Part shown: one piece after another, positions 14,497 through 22,335 of the stretch
How the letters are laid out: every line of letters starts with the position of its first letter
How positions within the stretch are numbered: position 1 is the stretch's first letter
NCBI GenBank assembly: GCA_900766045.1
Contig: CAAFTW010000013.1
Coordinates: 1-25,160, forward strand
Length of the DNA: 25,160 bases
DNA from: Clostridia bacterium
GTDB lineage: Bacteria > Bacillota > Clostridia > Peptostreptococcales > Anaerovoracaceae
Reading direction: 5' to 3'
The notes under the pieces: model-generated
The model's database searches: none
Told to the model about the DNA's origin: nothing
Seen by the model: the letters and a program-made list of their open reading frames with translations, nothing else
Position numbers and translations under genes: made by a program

Positions 14497-16077
14497 CTAG
14501 ATATTCAGCAGCCTGCTGTATTCTGCCAGTGCACCCTCTGTATCATGCGCAAGAACACGTTTTGCCAGCAGTTTGCCAAGCTGAACGCCTTCCTGGTCGA
14601 AGCTGTTCAGATTCCAGACGAAGCCCTGGAACATAACCTTGTTCTCGAAATGTGCCAGCAATGCGCCCAGACTGCGCGGAGTGACTTCATCACCGATAAT
14701 GATGCTGGAAGGACGGCCGCCCTCAAAGTTCTTATTCCGATTCTCATCCGGCTTACCACAGGCAAAGGCGACAATCTGTGCCGCTACGTTGGCGCAGAGC
14801 TTCTGCTGGCTCGTGCTGCCCTGAATGCGATCGTCCACGCCCAGCTGACTCTTTCTGAAGCCGACGAACTGAAGTGGCACGATATTCTTTCCCTGATGCA
14901 AAAGCTGGTAGAAAGAATGCTGGCCATTTGTTCCCGGTTCACCGAACAGTACCGGACCGGTCGGATAAGATACCGGCTCTCCGAAGCGGTTTACGGACTT
15001 TCCGTTGGATTCCATGTCCAGCTGCTGAAGATGGGCCGGAAAACGGCTGAGTGCCTGTGAATACGGAAGAACTGCTGTACTCTCATATCCCAGGAAGTTT
15101 CTCTCATAAACACCGATCAGGGCATCCAGCATGTCCGGATTCTTCAGCGGATCCGTCTCCTTTGCCAGCTGGTCTTCTGCCGCCGCGCCATTCAGAAATT
15201 CCGAGAAAACTTCCGGTCCGAAGGCCAGGGACAGCACAGCGCCGCCGACTGCCGATGTAGAGGAATAGCGGCCGCCGATATAGTCATCCATATAGAATGC
15301 GGCCATGTAGTCGTCATTATGCGCAAGAGGTGATGTCTCACTGGTGACAGCAATCATGTGACGGGCAGGATCCAGCCCCTGTGCGCGGAGTGCGTTCTGC
15401 ACAAAGGTCTCGTTGGTCAGTGTCTCCAGTGTCGTCCCTGATTTAGAAACCAGAATGAAGATGGCGTGCGCCACATCGACGGAGGCCAGAACCGATGCGG
15501 CATCATCCGGGTCAACATTGCTGATGAAGGCGGCGTCCATGTAATCTTGCTTATTGGCTTTTGCCCAGTTCTGAAGAGCCAGATACATCGCGCGAGGGCC
15601 CAGATCGCTTCCGCCAATTCCGATCTGCACAACCGCAGTAAACTTTTCTCCATGTTCATTTACGATCTTTCCCTCATGAACGTCCCGCGCAAAATCCGCA
15701 ATCCGCTTCTGCTGCTCCAGATAGAATTCACGCTTGTTCACACCGTCAGCAATGACATCGCCGCCCAGCTGCCCGCGCGTAAGATGATGAAGCACCAGAC
15801 GCTTCTCGCCTGTGTTGATTACCGCTCCTTCATACAGCTCCTTAAACTTGCTGCTGAGTTCCGCTTCCTGAGCCAGCTCTGCCAGATCAGAAAGAATCGT
15901 ATCATCCACAGCCTTCGCAGCAAAATTATACTGCAGTCCTTCTGCCATCGGAACACTGTATTTTCTGACACGCTCTGCCCCGGATTCGCCGGCCATCACT
16001 GCCGGAAGATCAACCTTCTGCTCGTTTTTCAGTGTCTGAAAGGACTTCAGCTCATCAAAATTTCTCCATTCTGTCAT
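14497..16077 (-). CDS. pgi: Glucose-6-phosphate isomerase
   Basis: A 526-residue cytoplasmic enzyme that interconverts glucose 6-phosphate and fructose 6-phosphate in glycolysis and gluconeogenesis. SIS-domain phosphosugar motifs are intact: IGIGGSDLGPRAMYLAL near 150, VSKSGTTLETLTN near 210, and the family signature GGRYSSTSAVG near 270. Downstream are DMESNGKSVNRFG with the catalytic Glu, GTNGQHSFYQLLHQG with the catalytic His, and GVQLGKLLAKRVL with the C-terminal Lys. The length fits the long GPI form. The start was set at MTEWRN because AGGAGG lies 8 nt before it; the next ATG, 24 nt upstream, lies before that site. It is a single-gene unit, with a TATAAT -10 box at 16178-16183 (minus strand) and a terminator. 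Confidence 0.97.
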   Translation of the reverse strand: MTEWRNFDELKSFQTLKNEQKVDLPAVMAGESGAERVRKYSVPMAEGLQYNFAAKAVDDTILSDLAELAQEAELSSKFKELYEGAVINTGEKRLVLHHLTRGQLGGDVIADGVNKREFYLEQQKRIADFARDVHEGKIVNEHGEKFTAVVQIGIGGSDLGPRAMYLALQNWAKANKQDYMDAAFISNVDPDDAASVLASVDVAHAIFILVSKSGTTLETLTNETFVQNALRAQGLDPARHMIAVTSETSPLAHNDDYMAAFYMDDYIGGRYSSTSAVGGAVLSLAFGPEVFSEFLNGAAAEDQLAKETDPLKNPDMLDALIGVYERNFLGYESTAVLPYSQALSRFPAHLQQLDMESNGKSVNRFGEPVSYPTGPVLFGEPGTNGQHSFYQLLHQGKNIVPLQFVGFRKSQLGVDDRIQGSTSQQKLCANVAAQIVAFACGKPDENRNKNFEGGRPSSIIIGDEVTPRSLGALLAHFENKVMFQGFVWNLNSFDQEGVQLGKLLAKRVLAHDTEGALAEYSRLLNI

Positions 16078-16177
16078 CCGTAACTCCTCCTGCTTGTTCA
16101 ATTCTTTTCTGTCACGCAGTCTCGCTTGAACTTCTGCACGTTCAGGCCTGCGCCGCTGCTCACCTTCATTTCTTATT

Positions 16178-16183
16178 ATTATA
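16178..16183 (-). promoter_or_regulatory. -10 box of pgi
   Basis: TATAAT on the minus strand lies about 100 nt before the pgi start. No good -35 box is visible 16-18 bp upstream. Confidence 0.45.
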
Positions 16184-16521
16184 CAACAATTCTACAGCAT
16201 TTTGCGTATCACCTGCGAGTTTCAGAGGGTATCAAATGGCCGTGGAGTTTTGCTGACAGATCTCCGGGTTTTTCTGTGAGCTGTACGCAGCCTGATGCCT
16301 GGAACGCCTCCCGGCTCCCTTCGCGCATACTCACGCTTCCGACTCCGCCGGCCTGCTCCGGACTGTGTATCTTCTGCTTCAGGCACTTGTGCTAATTATT
16401 TCCCACGTTTCTATCCGAAAATGTAGTTCAATCATCTTCAATCGCAACTGGAGTGAAGTCATGCAAAATCCCATTGGTAAAACCCGTGAAAAATCCATCT
16501 TTTTACAAACAGAAGATTATT

Positions 16522-16559
16522 TTTGGTAGTATTGAAAAATAATCACGATTCATACCAAA
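16522..16559. repeat. TTTGGTA...TACCAAA facing pair, first
   Basis: TTTGGTA (16522-16528) and TACCAAA (16553-16559) are perfect complements with a 24-nt gap. The same motif pair with the same gap recurs exactly 300 bp later. Confidence 0.5.
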
Positions 16560-16822
16560 CTCCTGTATCTTTACATGTACATTCTCATTATTTGATTACC
16601 AGGATTTATAATAACAAATAAACATGTATAAATTTTCTGCAGCCGCTCAGTAAATATAAGAGAGAAATCAACGATAAGCCGAAATGTCAGAATATTGCCT
16701 CGTTCAGCGGGATAAAACTACTAAAATTTTCCCACCTTCCCAGTCTTAATGCCTATACTCGCCCTGGGTATTTGGTAAAAACACACGGCTTCTCCTGATC
16801 TTACCTAAATAATACTGCATAC

Positions 16823-16858
16823 TTGGTACGATACGCAGATTTTAAATAGTTCTACCAA
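16823..16858. repeat. TTGGTA...TACCAA facing pair, second
   Basis: TTGGTA (16823-16828) and TACCAA (16853-16858) are again 24 nt apart. Related single motifs lie at 16474-16479, 16597-16602, 16772-16777 and 16865-16870. Confidence 0.5.
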
Positions 16859-16920
16859 AAATATTACCAGATTACGAGAATTCATGCTGATAAGGTCTGC
16901 ATAATCGATGAATATCTGAA

Positions 16921-16974
16921 ACAGGGGCCGCTGCAACAGGTCATATTTTCAATACCTGGTGCAGCAGCCCCTGT
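16921..16974. terminator. Terminator hairpin of the aldo/keto reductase gene
   Basis: ACAGGGGC, GCTGCA and AGGT pair with ACCT, TGCAGC and GCCCCTGT, interrupted by small symmetrical mismatches, giving an 18-pair stem. It lies 57 nt past the stop of the minus-strand reductase. The T-run after it is short. Confidence 0.75.
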
Positions 16975-17030
16975 CATCACATTCTCCCACTCTAAGAGAT
17001 AAACGTGGTCCGTCTTTCATTCTTCAAAAA

Positions 17031-18182
17031 CTATTCCTCAGCAGCCCCTTCAAACTCTGCCGCTACATCCTCCAGCAGTTTCCGGATTTCCAGATGCTGC
17101 GGACAGACACGTTCACATCCGCCGCACTTGATGCAGTCGCTTGCCTTCCCGTGACCGACGGTCAGTACATTGTTATAGTAGAAATCCATATTTGTACTTT
17201 GGAATGCATTTTTCTTATTCAGGCAGGCGAACATGTCCGGAATACGGATTTCTTTCGGACAGTGGTTTTCTTCTACACAGTAATGGCAGGAAGTACATGG
17301 TATCAGGTCAAGCTTGTGGAATTCCGCTGTCACTTCATCGACCGCCTGCTGTTCTTCTTTTGTCAACGGCTGAAAATCCTTCATAAAGGAAAGGTTATCC
17401 TTCATCTGCTCCAGCGTGCTCATGCCGGACAGCACCATGCGGATTCCGTCGAACCCTGCCGCAAAGCGGATTGCATAGCTGGCATTGGAATTATGTGTGC
17501 CGTTTTTCCGATTCAGATCATCATAGATCTTCTGCGCATTTTCCGGCAGATTCACAAGACTTCCGCCCTTCACCGGCTCCATGATCAGAAGCGGCTTATT
17601 ATGCTTTCTTGCCACTTCGTAAACCTTTCGGCTCTCCACGGAAGAATCCTCATAATCCAGATAATTGAACTGAATCTGGACGATCTCGATCTCCGGATAA
17701 TCCGTGAGAATCCGGTCCAGAACATCGGCCTTGTCATGGAAAGAAATGCCCACATGGCGGATTTTTCCCTCTTTCTTCAGCTCAAAAGCCGTTTCATAGG
17801 CATGGCAGCGCTTGAATTTCTCATAGTTTCCGGCTCCCTGGGCGTGCATCAGATAAAAGTCAAAGTAATCTACGCCGCACCACTCCAGCTGCTTCTCGAA
17901 AAACGGCCGGATATCTTCCTGCTTCTTAAAATACGGCTCCGTCAGCTTATCGGTAAGAAGATACTCTTCCCTCTTATGACGGCTGGTCAGCGCCGCGCGG
18001 ATCGCCGTCTCTGATTTTCCGTTGATATAGCCATGCGCCGTATCGAAGTAATTGAATCCGTTTTCAATAAACAGATCCGTCATCTGGATAAACTGATCCA
18101 GATCCACTTCCTCACCCTTCATCGGCAGGCGCATACAGCCAAAGCCAAAGTATTTCTTCATTTCCGGGAACGATTTATCCAT
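17031..18182 (-). CDS. Aldo/keto reductase with C-terminal Fe-S motifs
   Basis: A 383-residue protein. Residues 1-285 form an aldo/keto reductase barrel with the catalytic tetrad Asp47, Tyr52 (FDTAHGY), Lys79 (LTDKL) and His113 (LMHAQ), so NAD(P)H-dependent carbonyl reduction is expected. The C-terminal part carries two cysteine groups: Cys296-x2-Cys299-x2-Cys302-x5-Cys308-Pro and Cys350-x2-Cys353-x2-Cys356-x3-Cys360-Pro, which match 4Fe-4S binding as in ferredoxin-like oxidoreductases of anaerobes. AGGAGG lies 7 nt before the ATG. A candidate promoter and a terminator frame it as a single-gene unit. The substrate is unknown; the tail suggests electron transfer with a ferredoxin. Confidence 0.93.
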   Translation of the reverse strand: MDKSFPEMKKYFGFGCMRLPMKGEEVDLDQFIQMTDLFIENGFNYFDTAHGYINGKSETAIRAALTSRHKREEYLLTDKLTEPYFKKQEDIRPFFEKQLEWCGVDYFDFYLMHAQGAGNYEKFKRCHAYETAFELKKEGKIRHVGISFHDKADVLDRILTDYPEIEIVQIQFNYLDYEDSSVESRKVYEVARKHNKPLLIMEPVKGGSLVNLPENAQKIYDDLNRKNGTHNSNASYAIRFAAGFDGIRMVLSGMSTLEQMKDNLSFMKDFQPLTKEEQQAVDEVTAEFHKLDLIPCTSCHYCVEENHCPKEIRIPDMFACLNKKNAFQSTNMDFYYNNVLTVGHGKASDCIKCGGCERVCPQHLEIRKLLEDVAAEFEGAAEE

Positions 18183-18225
18183 GATCTGCCTCCTGTTTTC
18201 CTCATAATTTCAGTCTTCACCTGCT

Positions 18226-18255
18226 ATTTTATGCATCCGCCATTAAGATGTACAA
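18226..18255 (-). promoter_or_regulatory. Candidate promoter of the aldo/keto reductase
   Basis: On the minus strand TTGTAC (18250-18255) and TAAAAT (18226-18231) are spaced by 18 bp, leaving a leader of about 37 nt. Confidence 0.45.
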
Positions 18256-18331
18256 TGCCGGATAGGAAATATGCTATAACTACAGCACATACTGGCCGGT
18301 AAATGCCGCCAGATGGGAGCTGCACGTCCTG

Positions 18332-19684
18332 TTATTCAGGATTCTCCGGAATCCAAATCTCCCCGCCGCTGGCTTCCAGCTCCACATGAATGTGCCCGTT
18401 TTCACTGACGGCTTCTGCATGGGTCAGGGCGCCCCGGTATCTTCCCGCGTCGCAGCGGACATCGAAGGAGGCCGGATTTTCATCATTATTCACCGTGACG
18501 ATGACATCTCTTCCGTCCAGCTTTCTCGCGAAGGCGTACTGGCGGTTGGTCAGGTAACGTTCCTCATATACCCCATAGGAAAGCGCCGGCTCAGACTGGC
18601 GGACCCGTCCCAGGCCATTGATCAGCCTTGTCAAGTTATTCTTTTGTCCCGCGTCTCGGAAGTCCTCCAGATGCAGGCATGGCCGGAGGGCTGCGTCGGA
18701 ACCCTGCTCCTTCTGCCCCTCGATGCCGAATTCCGAGCCATAATAGATCGACGGCACGCCCGGAAGCGTATATAGCAGGATGTAGATTGGGCGGAGATGT
18801 TCCTTATTATTGACCTTGGACGCGATGCGGGCCACATCGTGGTTGTCGACAAAATTATACAGGCCAAGGCGCAACGGACTGCCTCCGGCCATGTCCATCA
18901 GCCTCTTCACATTATGTGCAATCTCAAAGTAATTATGGTCGTTGTGGCCGGAATAAAGGGCCTTATGCAAGGCGTAATCGGTCACGGCGTGCAGCATGTC
19001 GTCGTTCACCCAGCGGATGTATTCTCCGTGAATCACCTCGCCCATCAGCCAGAAATCAGGCTTGACCTCATTCGCGGTTCTGCGGAGGGTCTTCAGATAC
19101 TCAAAATCCATGACATCCGCCGCGTCCAGCCGGATTCCGTCGATGTCGAAGCTCTCTACCCAGTATTTGATGATACCGGAAATATAATCCCGGACCTCCG
19201 GATTCCACTGGTTCAGTTTAGCCATAATGTTGTAACCGCCCCAGTTGTCATAGGAAAAACCGTCGTTGAACTCGTTGTTACTGCCGAAATTCACATTGCA
19301 GTACCAGTCCTTATATCTGGAATTTTCCCGGTTTTCTCTTAAGTCCCTGAAAGCGAAAAATTCACGTCCGGTGTGGTTGAAGACGCCGTCAAAAATCACC
19401 CGGATGCCCTTCTCATGGCAGATCCGGACGAAATTGATCAGGTCGTCGTTCGTTCCCAGCCGCCGGTCCAGCATCTTATAGTCGGTCGTGTCATAACCGT
19501 GGCTCACGGACTCAAACAAGGGACCGATGTAGAGAGCATTGCAGCCGATTTTCTTAATATGATCAATCCAGGGAAGAAGATTGTTCAGCCGGTGGACCGG
19601 CTCCCCTCCCTCGTTATTGGCCGGCGCTCCCGCCAGACCGAGTGGATAAATATGATAAAATACAGCTTCATGGTACCAGGCCAT
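18332..19684 (-). CDS. Alpha-amylase family (GH13) glycosidase
   Basis: A 450-residue cytoplasmic enzyme with no signal peptide, so it probably acts on imported or stored maltodextrins. GH13 regions in order are DGVFNHT (99-105), GIRLDAAD with the nucleophile Asp187, LMGEV with the acid/base Glu216, and FVDNHD with the transition-state Asp283. A short beta domain closes the protein after about 370. The shape resembles small intracellular amylases and maltogenic or cyclomaltodextrinase-like enzymes, but without their N-terminal domain. The start was taken at MAWYHE, with GGAGG 8 nt upstream; that GGAGG contains the end of the preceding KTR gene. It is the last gene of the tetR operon. Confidence 0.93.
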   Translation of the reverse strand: MAWYHEAVFYHIYPLGLAGAPANNEGGEPVHRLNNLLPWIDHIKKIGCNALYIGPLFESVSHGYDTTDYKMLDRRLGTNDDLINFVRICHEKGIRVIFDGVFNHTGREFFAFRDLRENRENSRYKDWYCNVNFGSNNEFNDGFSYDNWGGYNIMAKLNQWNPEVRDYISGIIKYWVESFDIDGIRLDAADVMDFEYLKTLRRTANEVKPDFWLMGEVIHGEYIRWVNDDMLHAVTDYALHKALYSGHNDHNYFEIAHNVKRLMDMAGGSPLRLGLYNFVDNHDVARIASKVNNKEHLRPIYILLYTLPGVPSIYYGSEFGIEGQKEQGSDAALRPCLHLEDFRDAGQKNNLTRLINGLGRVRQSEPALSYGVYEERYLTNRQYAFARKLDGRDVIVTVNNDENPASFDVRCDAGRYRGALTHAEAVSENGHIHVELEASGGEIWIPENPE

Positions 19685-19689
19685 GGTAA

Positions 19690-19851
19690 TCACCTCCGAT
19701 CCTTATTCTTTACATCGATAATGCTTTCCCTCTTGCATTTGGGACAGAACAAGGGAAATTCTTTCAGTTCCGTCTCCCTGAATATCTGCAATCGTGTTTT
19801 TGCTCCGCATCTGGGACATAAGACCCAGCGCTTCTCTTCCGCGTCTGTCAT
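19690..19851 (-). CDS. Cysteine-rich KTR-type small zinc-ribbon protein
   Basis: A 53-residue protein read from the minus strand between tetR and the amylase. It contains WVLCPRCGAKTRLQIF (9-24), then ELKEFPLFCPKCKRES (29-44), that is two CPxC knuckles (Cys12/Cys15 and Cys36/Cys39) and the KTR tripeptide that names the Cys-rich KTR family. Zinc binding is expected; the role is unknown. Its ATG overlaps the tetR stop (ATGA), and its own stop overlaps the ribosome site of the amylase, so all three genes are translationally linked. Family members are often found on mobile elements or beside TetR regulators. Confidence 0.88.
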   Translation of the reverse strand: MTDAEEKRWVLCPRCGAKTRLQIFRETELKEFPLFCPKCKRESIIDVKNKDRR

Positions 19852-20477
19852 AAGCTCTCCCTGTCCTTCCTGTAAGTGGATTCTACCCTGGCGATAAACC
19901 GGTTGATATGAGCTTCCAGCACAGGCGCAACAGCACCCTTATCCTCTGCCTCATCATAAACACTGTACAGCAGATACATTGGTCCATAAAACTCCAGCGC
20001 CAGCTGCATGGCCGCTTCATCAGAATCCGTCAGTTTCCGGAAGATCGCCGCCATATAGGACAAAGGTCCCCCGGCAAGATAATCATGGTGAAGCTGTGCC
20101 ATTTCCGGGCTGCGGTACTGTTCCAGGGTTAACATCTTGCGGAAATTGGCGGAGAAACTTTCCTTTGTCCAATGATTAAACTGCGCCATGCTGTATGCGC
20201 GGATCTGTTCAACCGGAGTCTGCATATAGGCCTCCGCAAATCCATCCGGCTCGGTTTCCGGCATCTCGTACTGTTCTGCACGCTCGTAATCCATCTGCTG
20301 CATCCGCTCGATGATGCAGTCCAGGATTTCCTGCTTGCCCGCATAGTGCTTATACAGGGCCGCTTTCGTAAGGTTAAGTTCCCTTGCAATTTCACTCATA
20401 GAAGTTCCCAGATATCCATTCTGCGCAAACAGTTCTAATGCCGTTTCGAGAATCCGCTCTTTCGTATCACTCATCAT
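19848..20477 (-). CDS. TetR-family transcription repressor
   Basis: A 209-residue regulator. The N-terminal DNA-binding domain is intact: KERILETALELFAQNGYLGT, then SMSEIARELNLTKAALYKHY with the recognition helix, then AGKQEILD. The remaining 140 or so residues are the helical ligand and dimer domain, whose ligand is unknown. The start is the first of two tandem ATG codons, 7 nt after GGGG. It is the first gene of an operon with the KTR protein and the amylase, and its own promoter carries two operator-like palindromes, so it almost certainly represses itself and the genes behind it. Confidence 0.93.
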   Translation of the reverse strand: MMSDTKERILETALELFAQNGYLGTSMSEIARELNLTKAALYKHYAGKQEILDCIIERMQQMDYERAEQYEMPETEPDGFAEAYMQTPVEQIRAYSMAQFNHWTKESFSANFRKMLTLEQYRSPEMAQLHHDYLAGGPLSYMAAIFRKLTDSDEAAMQLALEFYGPMYLLYSVYDEAEDKGAVAPVLEAHINRFIARVESTYRKDRESL

Positions 20478-20497
20478 ACTTTCACCCCATAACATAA

Positions 20498-20546
20498 GTA
20501 ACCGATCGGTCACCTTTATTATAGTTACCAATCGGTTACTTGTCAA
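20498..20546 (-). promoter_or_regulatory. tetR promoter with two TetR-type operators
   Basis: On the minus strand TTGACA (20541-20546) and TATAAT (20518-20523) are both perfect, 17 bp apart. GTTACCAATCGGTTAC (20524-20539) fills the spacer, and GTAACCGATCGGTCAC (20498-20513) lies just after the -10 box. Both are near-palindromes of the TetR/AcrR operator type and share most of their sequence, with centres 26 bp apart. Confidence 0.92.
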
Positions 20547-20632
20547 GTGTATTTTGTCAATAACTACTGCTCTCGTCTCTGCCGGAGCCGGATACTGCCT
20601 TCTGCCAGAATACATGCTGATTTGGGGGCATG

Positions 20633-20665
20633 AAAAAAGAGACGAGCACTTTCGTACTCATCTCT
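20633..20665 (-). terminator. Intrinsic terminator with GAAA tetraloop
   Basis: On the minus strand AGAGATGAGTAC-GAAA-GTGCTCGTCTCT forms a 12-bp stem with two G-T pairs and a GNRA loop, followed by T6. It would stop minus-strand transcripts coming from the integrase side before the tetR promoter. Confidence 0.85.
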
Positions 20666-20899
20666 TCGATATTCGGTATATACGACGTGCGGCTTGCCAG
20701 TCGAGCTTCGCCTGCGGCTCGCTCTCTCAGGTTCGGCTACTCCATCAGATCCCACCATTTCCTTTGGTTTCCAGCCATTTCTTACCCCCTAACTCACCGA
20801 TTTCATCATATTCTTTGTTGCTTTCAAAGCGCTTAGTATCAAATTAGTATCACAGGGCATCTTGACCTGCTCGTACAATGGATCTTCGTCCTTGCATTA
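20666..20899. other. Hairpin-bearing non-coding segment between two minus-strand terminators
   Basis: No gene is supported. It holds a G/C-rich hairpin of the form CGAGC...GCTCG (about 20702-20725) and a 9-bp direct repeat TTAGTATCA at 20833-20841 and 20844-20852 (11-bp period). It lies at the outer end of the integrase module and may contain the old attachment region. Confidence 0.4.
20833..20852. repeat. TTAGTATCA direct repeat, possible integrase arm site
   Basis: Two 9-bp copies lie one helical turn apart (11 bp) downstream of the integrase module. Arm-type sites of tyrosine integrases are often short direct repeats; assignment is by position only. Confidence 0.35.
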
Positions 20900-20936
20900 T
20901 AAAAGGCGCTACCGACTGTGTGAATTGGTAACGCCT
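20900..20936 (-). terminator. Terminator of the integrase/small protein operon
   Basis: AGGCGCTACC (20904-20913) pairs with GGTAACGCCT (20927-20936) with one mismatch. On the minus strand it is followed by TTTTATAAT, 25 nt past the stop of the 111-residue protein. Confidence 0.8.
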
Positions 20937-20960
20937 ATGGCCAACGATATTTACTTTTTC

Positions 20961-21296
20961 CTATTCCCATGTTTTGGTGATCTCATATATCGTCCGGAGC
21001 TCAGTAAGGACGTTCTCATCATCGGAATGACCTTTTGCTATCTCATTCAGCTTCGGCTCCAAGACTTCAAGTCTTTCGATGATCCTTCTGCGGAGTCGTT
21101 CATTTCCAACGACTACGATCTGCTGACTCAACCCGCTTTGCAGCATGTAGTCCTGAATGCTCCTTCCAGTAAGGTGGATTCTCTTATAGAGCTCATCCCT
21201 CTGTTCCGGTGAGACTCGGAAGCCGACCGTGATGTACCTTTTTCTGTTCTTGTAATTACGAAGCGGCTTTTCTCCTTTCTGTTGATATCCTCCCAT
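20961..21296 (-). CDS. Small MobC-like or ribbon-helix-helix accessory protein
   Basis: A 111-residue basic protein. The segment YITVGFRVSPEQRDELYKRI near residues 21-40 fits a beta strand followed by a helix as in ribbon-helix-helix DNA-binding proteins, and the rest (SIQDYMLQSGL, then a charged helix RLEVLEPKLNEIAKG) recalls mobilisation accessory proteins of the MobC kind. AGGAGG lies 10 nt before the ATG and inside the end of the integrase gene, whose stop is 2 nt upstream, so the two are one operon. It may assist excision or relaxase action, but no relaxase gene is in the window. Confidence 0.7.
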   Translation of the reverse strand: MGGYQQKGEKPLRNYKNRKRYITVGFRVSPEQRDELYKRIHLTGRSIQDYMLQSGLSQQIVVVGNERLRRRIIERLEVLEPKLNEIAKGHSDDENVLTELRTIYEITKTWE

Positions 21297-21298
21297 AT

Positions 21299-22099
21299 CT
21301 ATATCGCCTCCTGCCAGTCATTTTCTATTTCTAGTTTGCCCACGATTTCCTTCTGCTTATGAGGGAACATGTGAGCGTAGTGCATTGTGATATCAATGTT
21401 TTCATGTCCTACTCTGTTTGCGATATCTACTGCAGAGAATCCCATATCGATCAGCATAGACACATGCGAATGTCTCAGATCGTGAATACGGATTCTCTTT
21501 ACTCCAGCAGCTTCACTACCGCGATCCATTTCATGATGCAGGAATTCCTTCGATATCATAAAGATTCGATTCTCGGGATTAATTCCATACTGCATCCTGG
21601 TAAACATCTCCAGCTCTCTAGTCAGGAAGTGTGGGATCTTCACCACTCTGATCCCCTTCTTTGTCTTTGGTGGTGTGATAACAATCTGACCCCTGATGTG
21701 CTGAAGAGACTTTGTAATGTGGATCTCATCGTTCTCAAAGTCGATATCGCCTAATGTCAATGCAAGCATTTCGCCGAGTCTGAGACCTCCCCAGTAAAGC
21801 ACTTCGAATGCCGTGAAGCTTTCGATGTTATCGCTGATTGCCTCAGAGAATGCCCTGTACTCGTCCTTCGACCAGATGCTCGTTTCCTGTGTTCTATCAT
21901 CCCCTCCAATCGGACCAGCCGCATGAACCGGATTTTTCTTCAGTTCATAGAGGCGCACAGCGTGATTAAAGATGCAGCTAAGCTGTGACTGGATCGTTTT
22001 CAGATACTTCCTGGAATACAGTGGCTTTCCGTTCTCATCCTTCATAGTGATCAGCGTGTTCTGCCACTTGATGATATCGCTTGCTTTTATCTCATTCAT
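21299..22099 (-). CDS. Tyrosine recombinase/integrase, N-terminally truncated
   Basis: The remaining 266 residues hold a partial SAM-like core-binding domain (1-50) and a complete catalytic domain. Catalytic residues are Arg107 (GGLRLGE), a Lys near 145-148, His206 and Arg209 (IHDLRHSH), His232 (GHENID) and Tyr241 (TMHYAH). Whole integrases of this kind are about 370-400 residues with an arm-binding domain first, which is absent here. In the same frame upstream the protein reads FGKKKMNEIKASD, then meets a stop within 21 nt, at the edge of the transposon that starts at 22116. The first ATG has no ribosome site. It is probably not functional in recombination, although the rest of the frame is open. 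Confidence 0.88.
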   Translation of the reverse strand: MNEIKASDIIKWQNTLITMKDENGKPLYSRKYLKTIQSQLSCIFNHAVRLYELKKNPVHAAGPIGGDDRTQETSIWSKDEYRAFSEAISDNIESFTAFEVLYWGGLRLGEMLALTLGDIDFENDEIHITKSLQHIRGQIVITPPKTKKGIRVVKIPHFLTRELEMFTRMQYGINPENRIFMISKEFLHHEMDRGSEAAGVKRIRIHDLRHSHVSMLIDMGFSAVDIANRVGHENIDITMHYAHMFPHKQKEIVGKLEIENDWQEAI

Positions 22100-22115
22100 T
22101 TTCTTTTTCCCAAAG

Positions 22116-22127
22116 TGTTATCCGTCA
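22116..22127 (+). repeat. Transposon left terminal inverted repeat
   Basis: TGTTATCCGTCA, preceded by CAAAG; it continues into TTTTTT, as does the right end. Confidence 0.75.
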
Positions 22128-22335
22128 TTTTTTAAGGCATCAATTCATTCTGTTTCCGGCAAATTTACAGAGACCCCGCAGAATATATTCTAACGGATTT
22201 TACCTCAGAATATTTTCTGCAGGATCTTTTGTGTTATCATGAAATTATCCGGTAATGAAAAAAGAGCGGCCGAATTTTTCCCCCTCGACTGCTCCTCTGC
22301 GTTGGGAACAAACTTGCAACAACCCAACTACTGTT

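Larger units (their letters stand above)
16184..16920. other. Long intergenic region between pgi and the aldo/keto reductase
   Basis: 16184-16410 is GC-rich and shows no gene that can be supported. 16411-16920 turns AT-rich and contains scattered TTGGTA and TACCAA motifs, several in facing pairs, and a perfect GATTATTTTT/AAAAATAATC hairpin (16515-16544). No coding sequence is seen. Confidence 0.6.

Noticed and set aside
20564..20758. Small minus-strand gene or tRNA near the integrase module
   Set aside because: The 64-codon frame has no ribosome site and runs into a terminator. The sequence lacks a T-loop and the cloverleaf arms, so no tRNA is supported.
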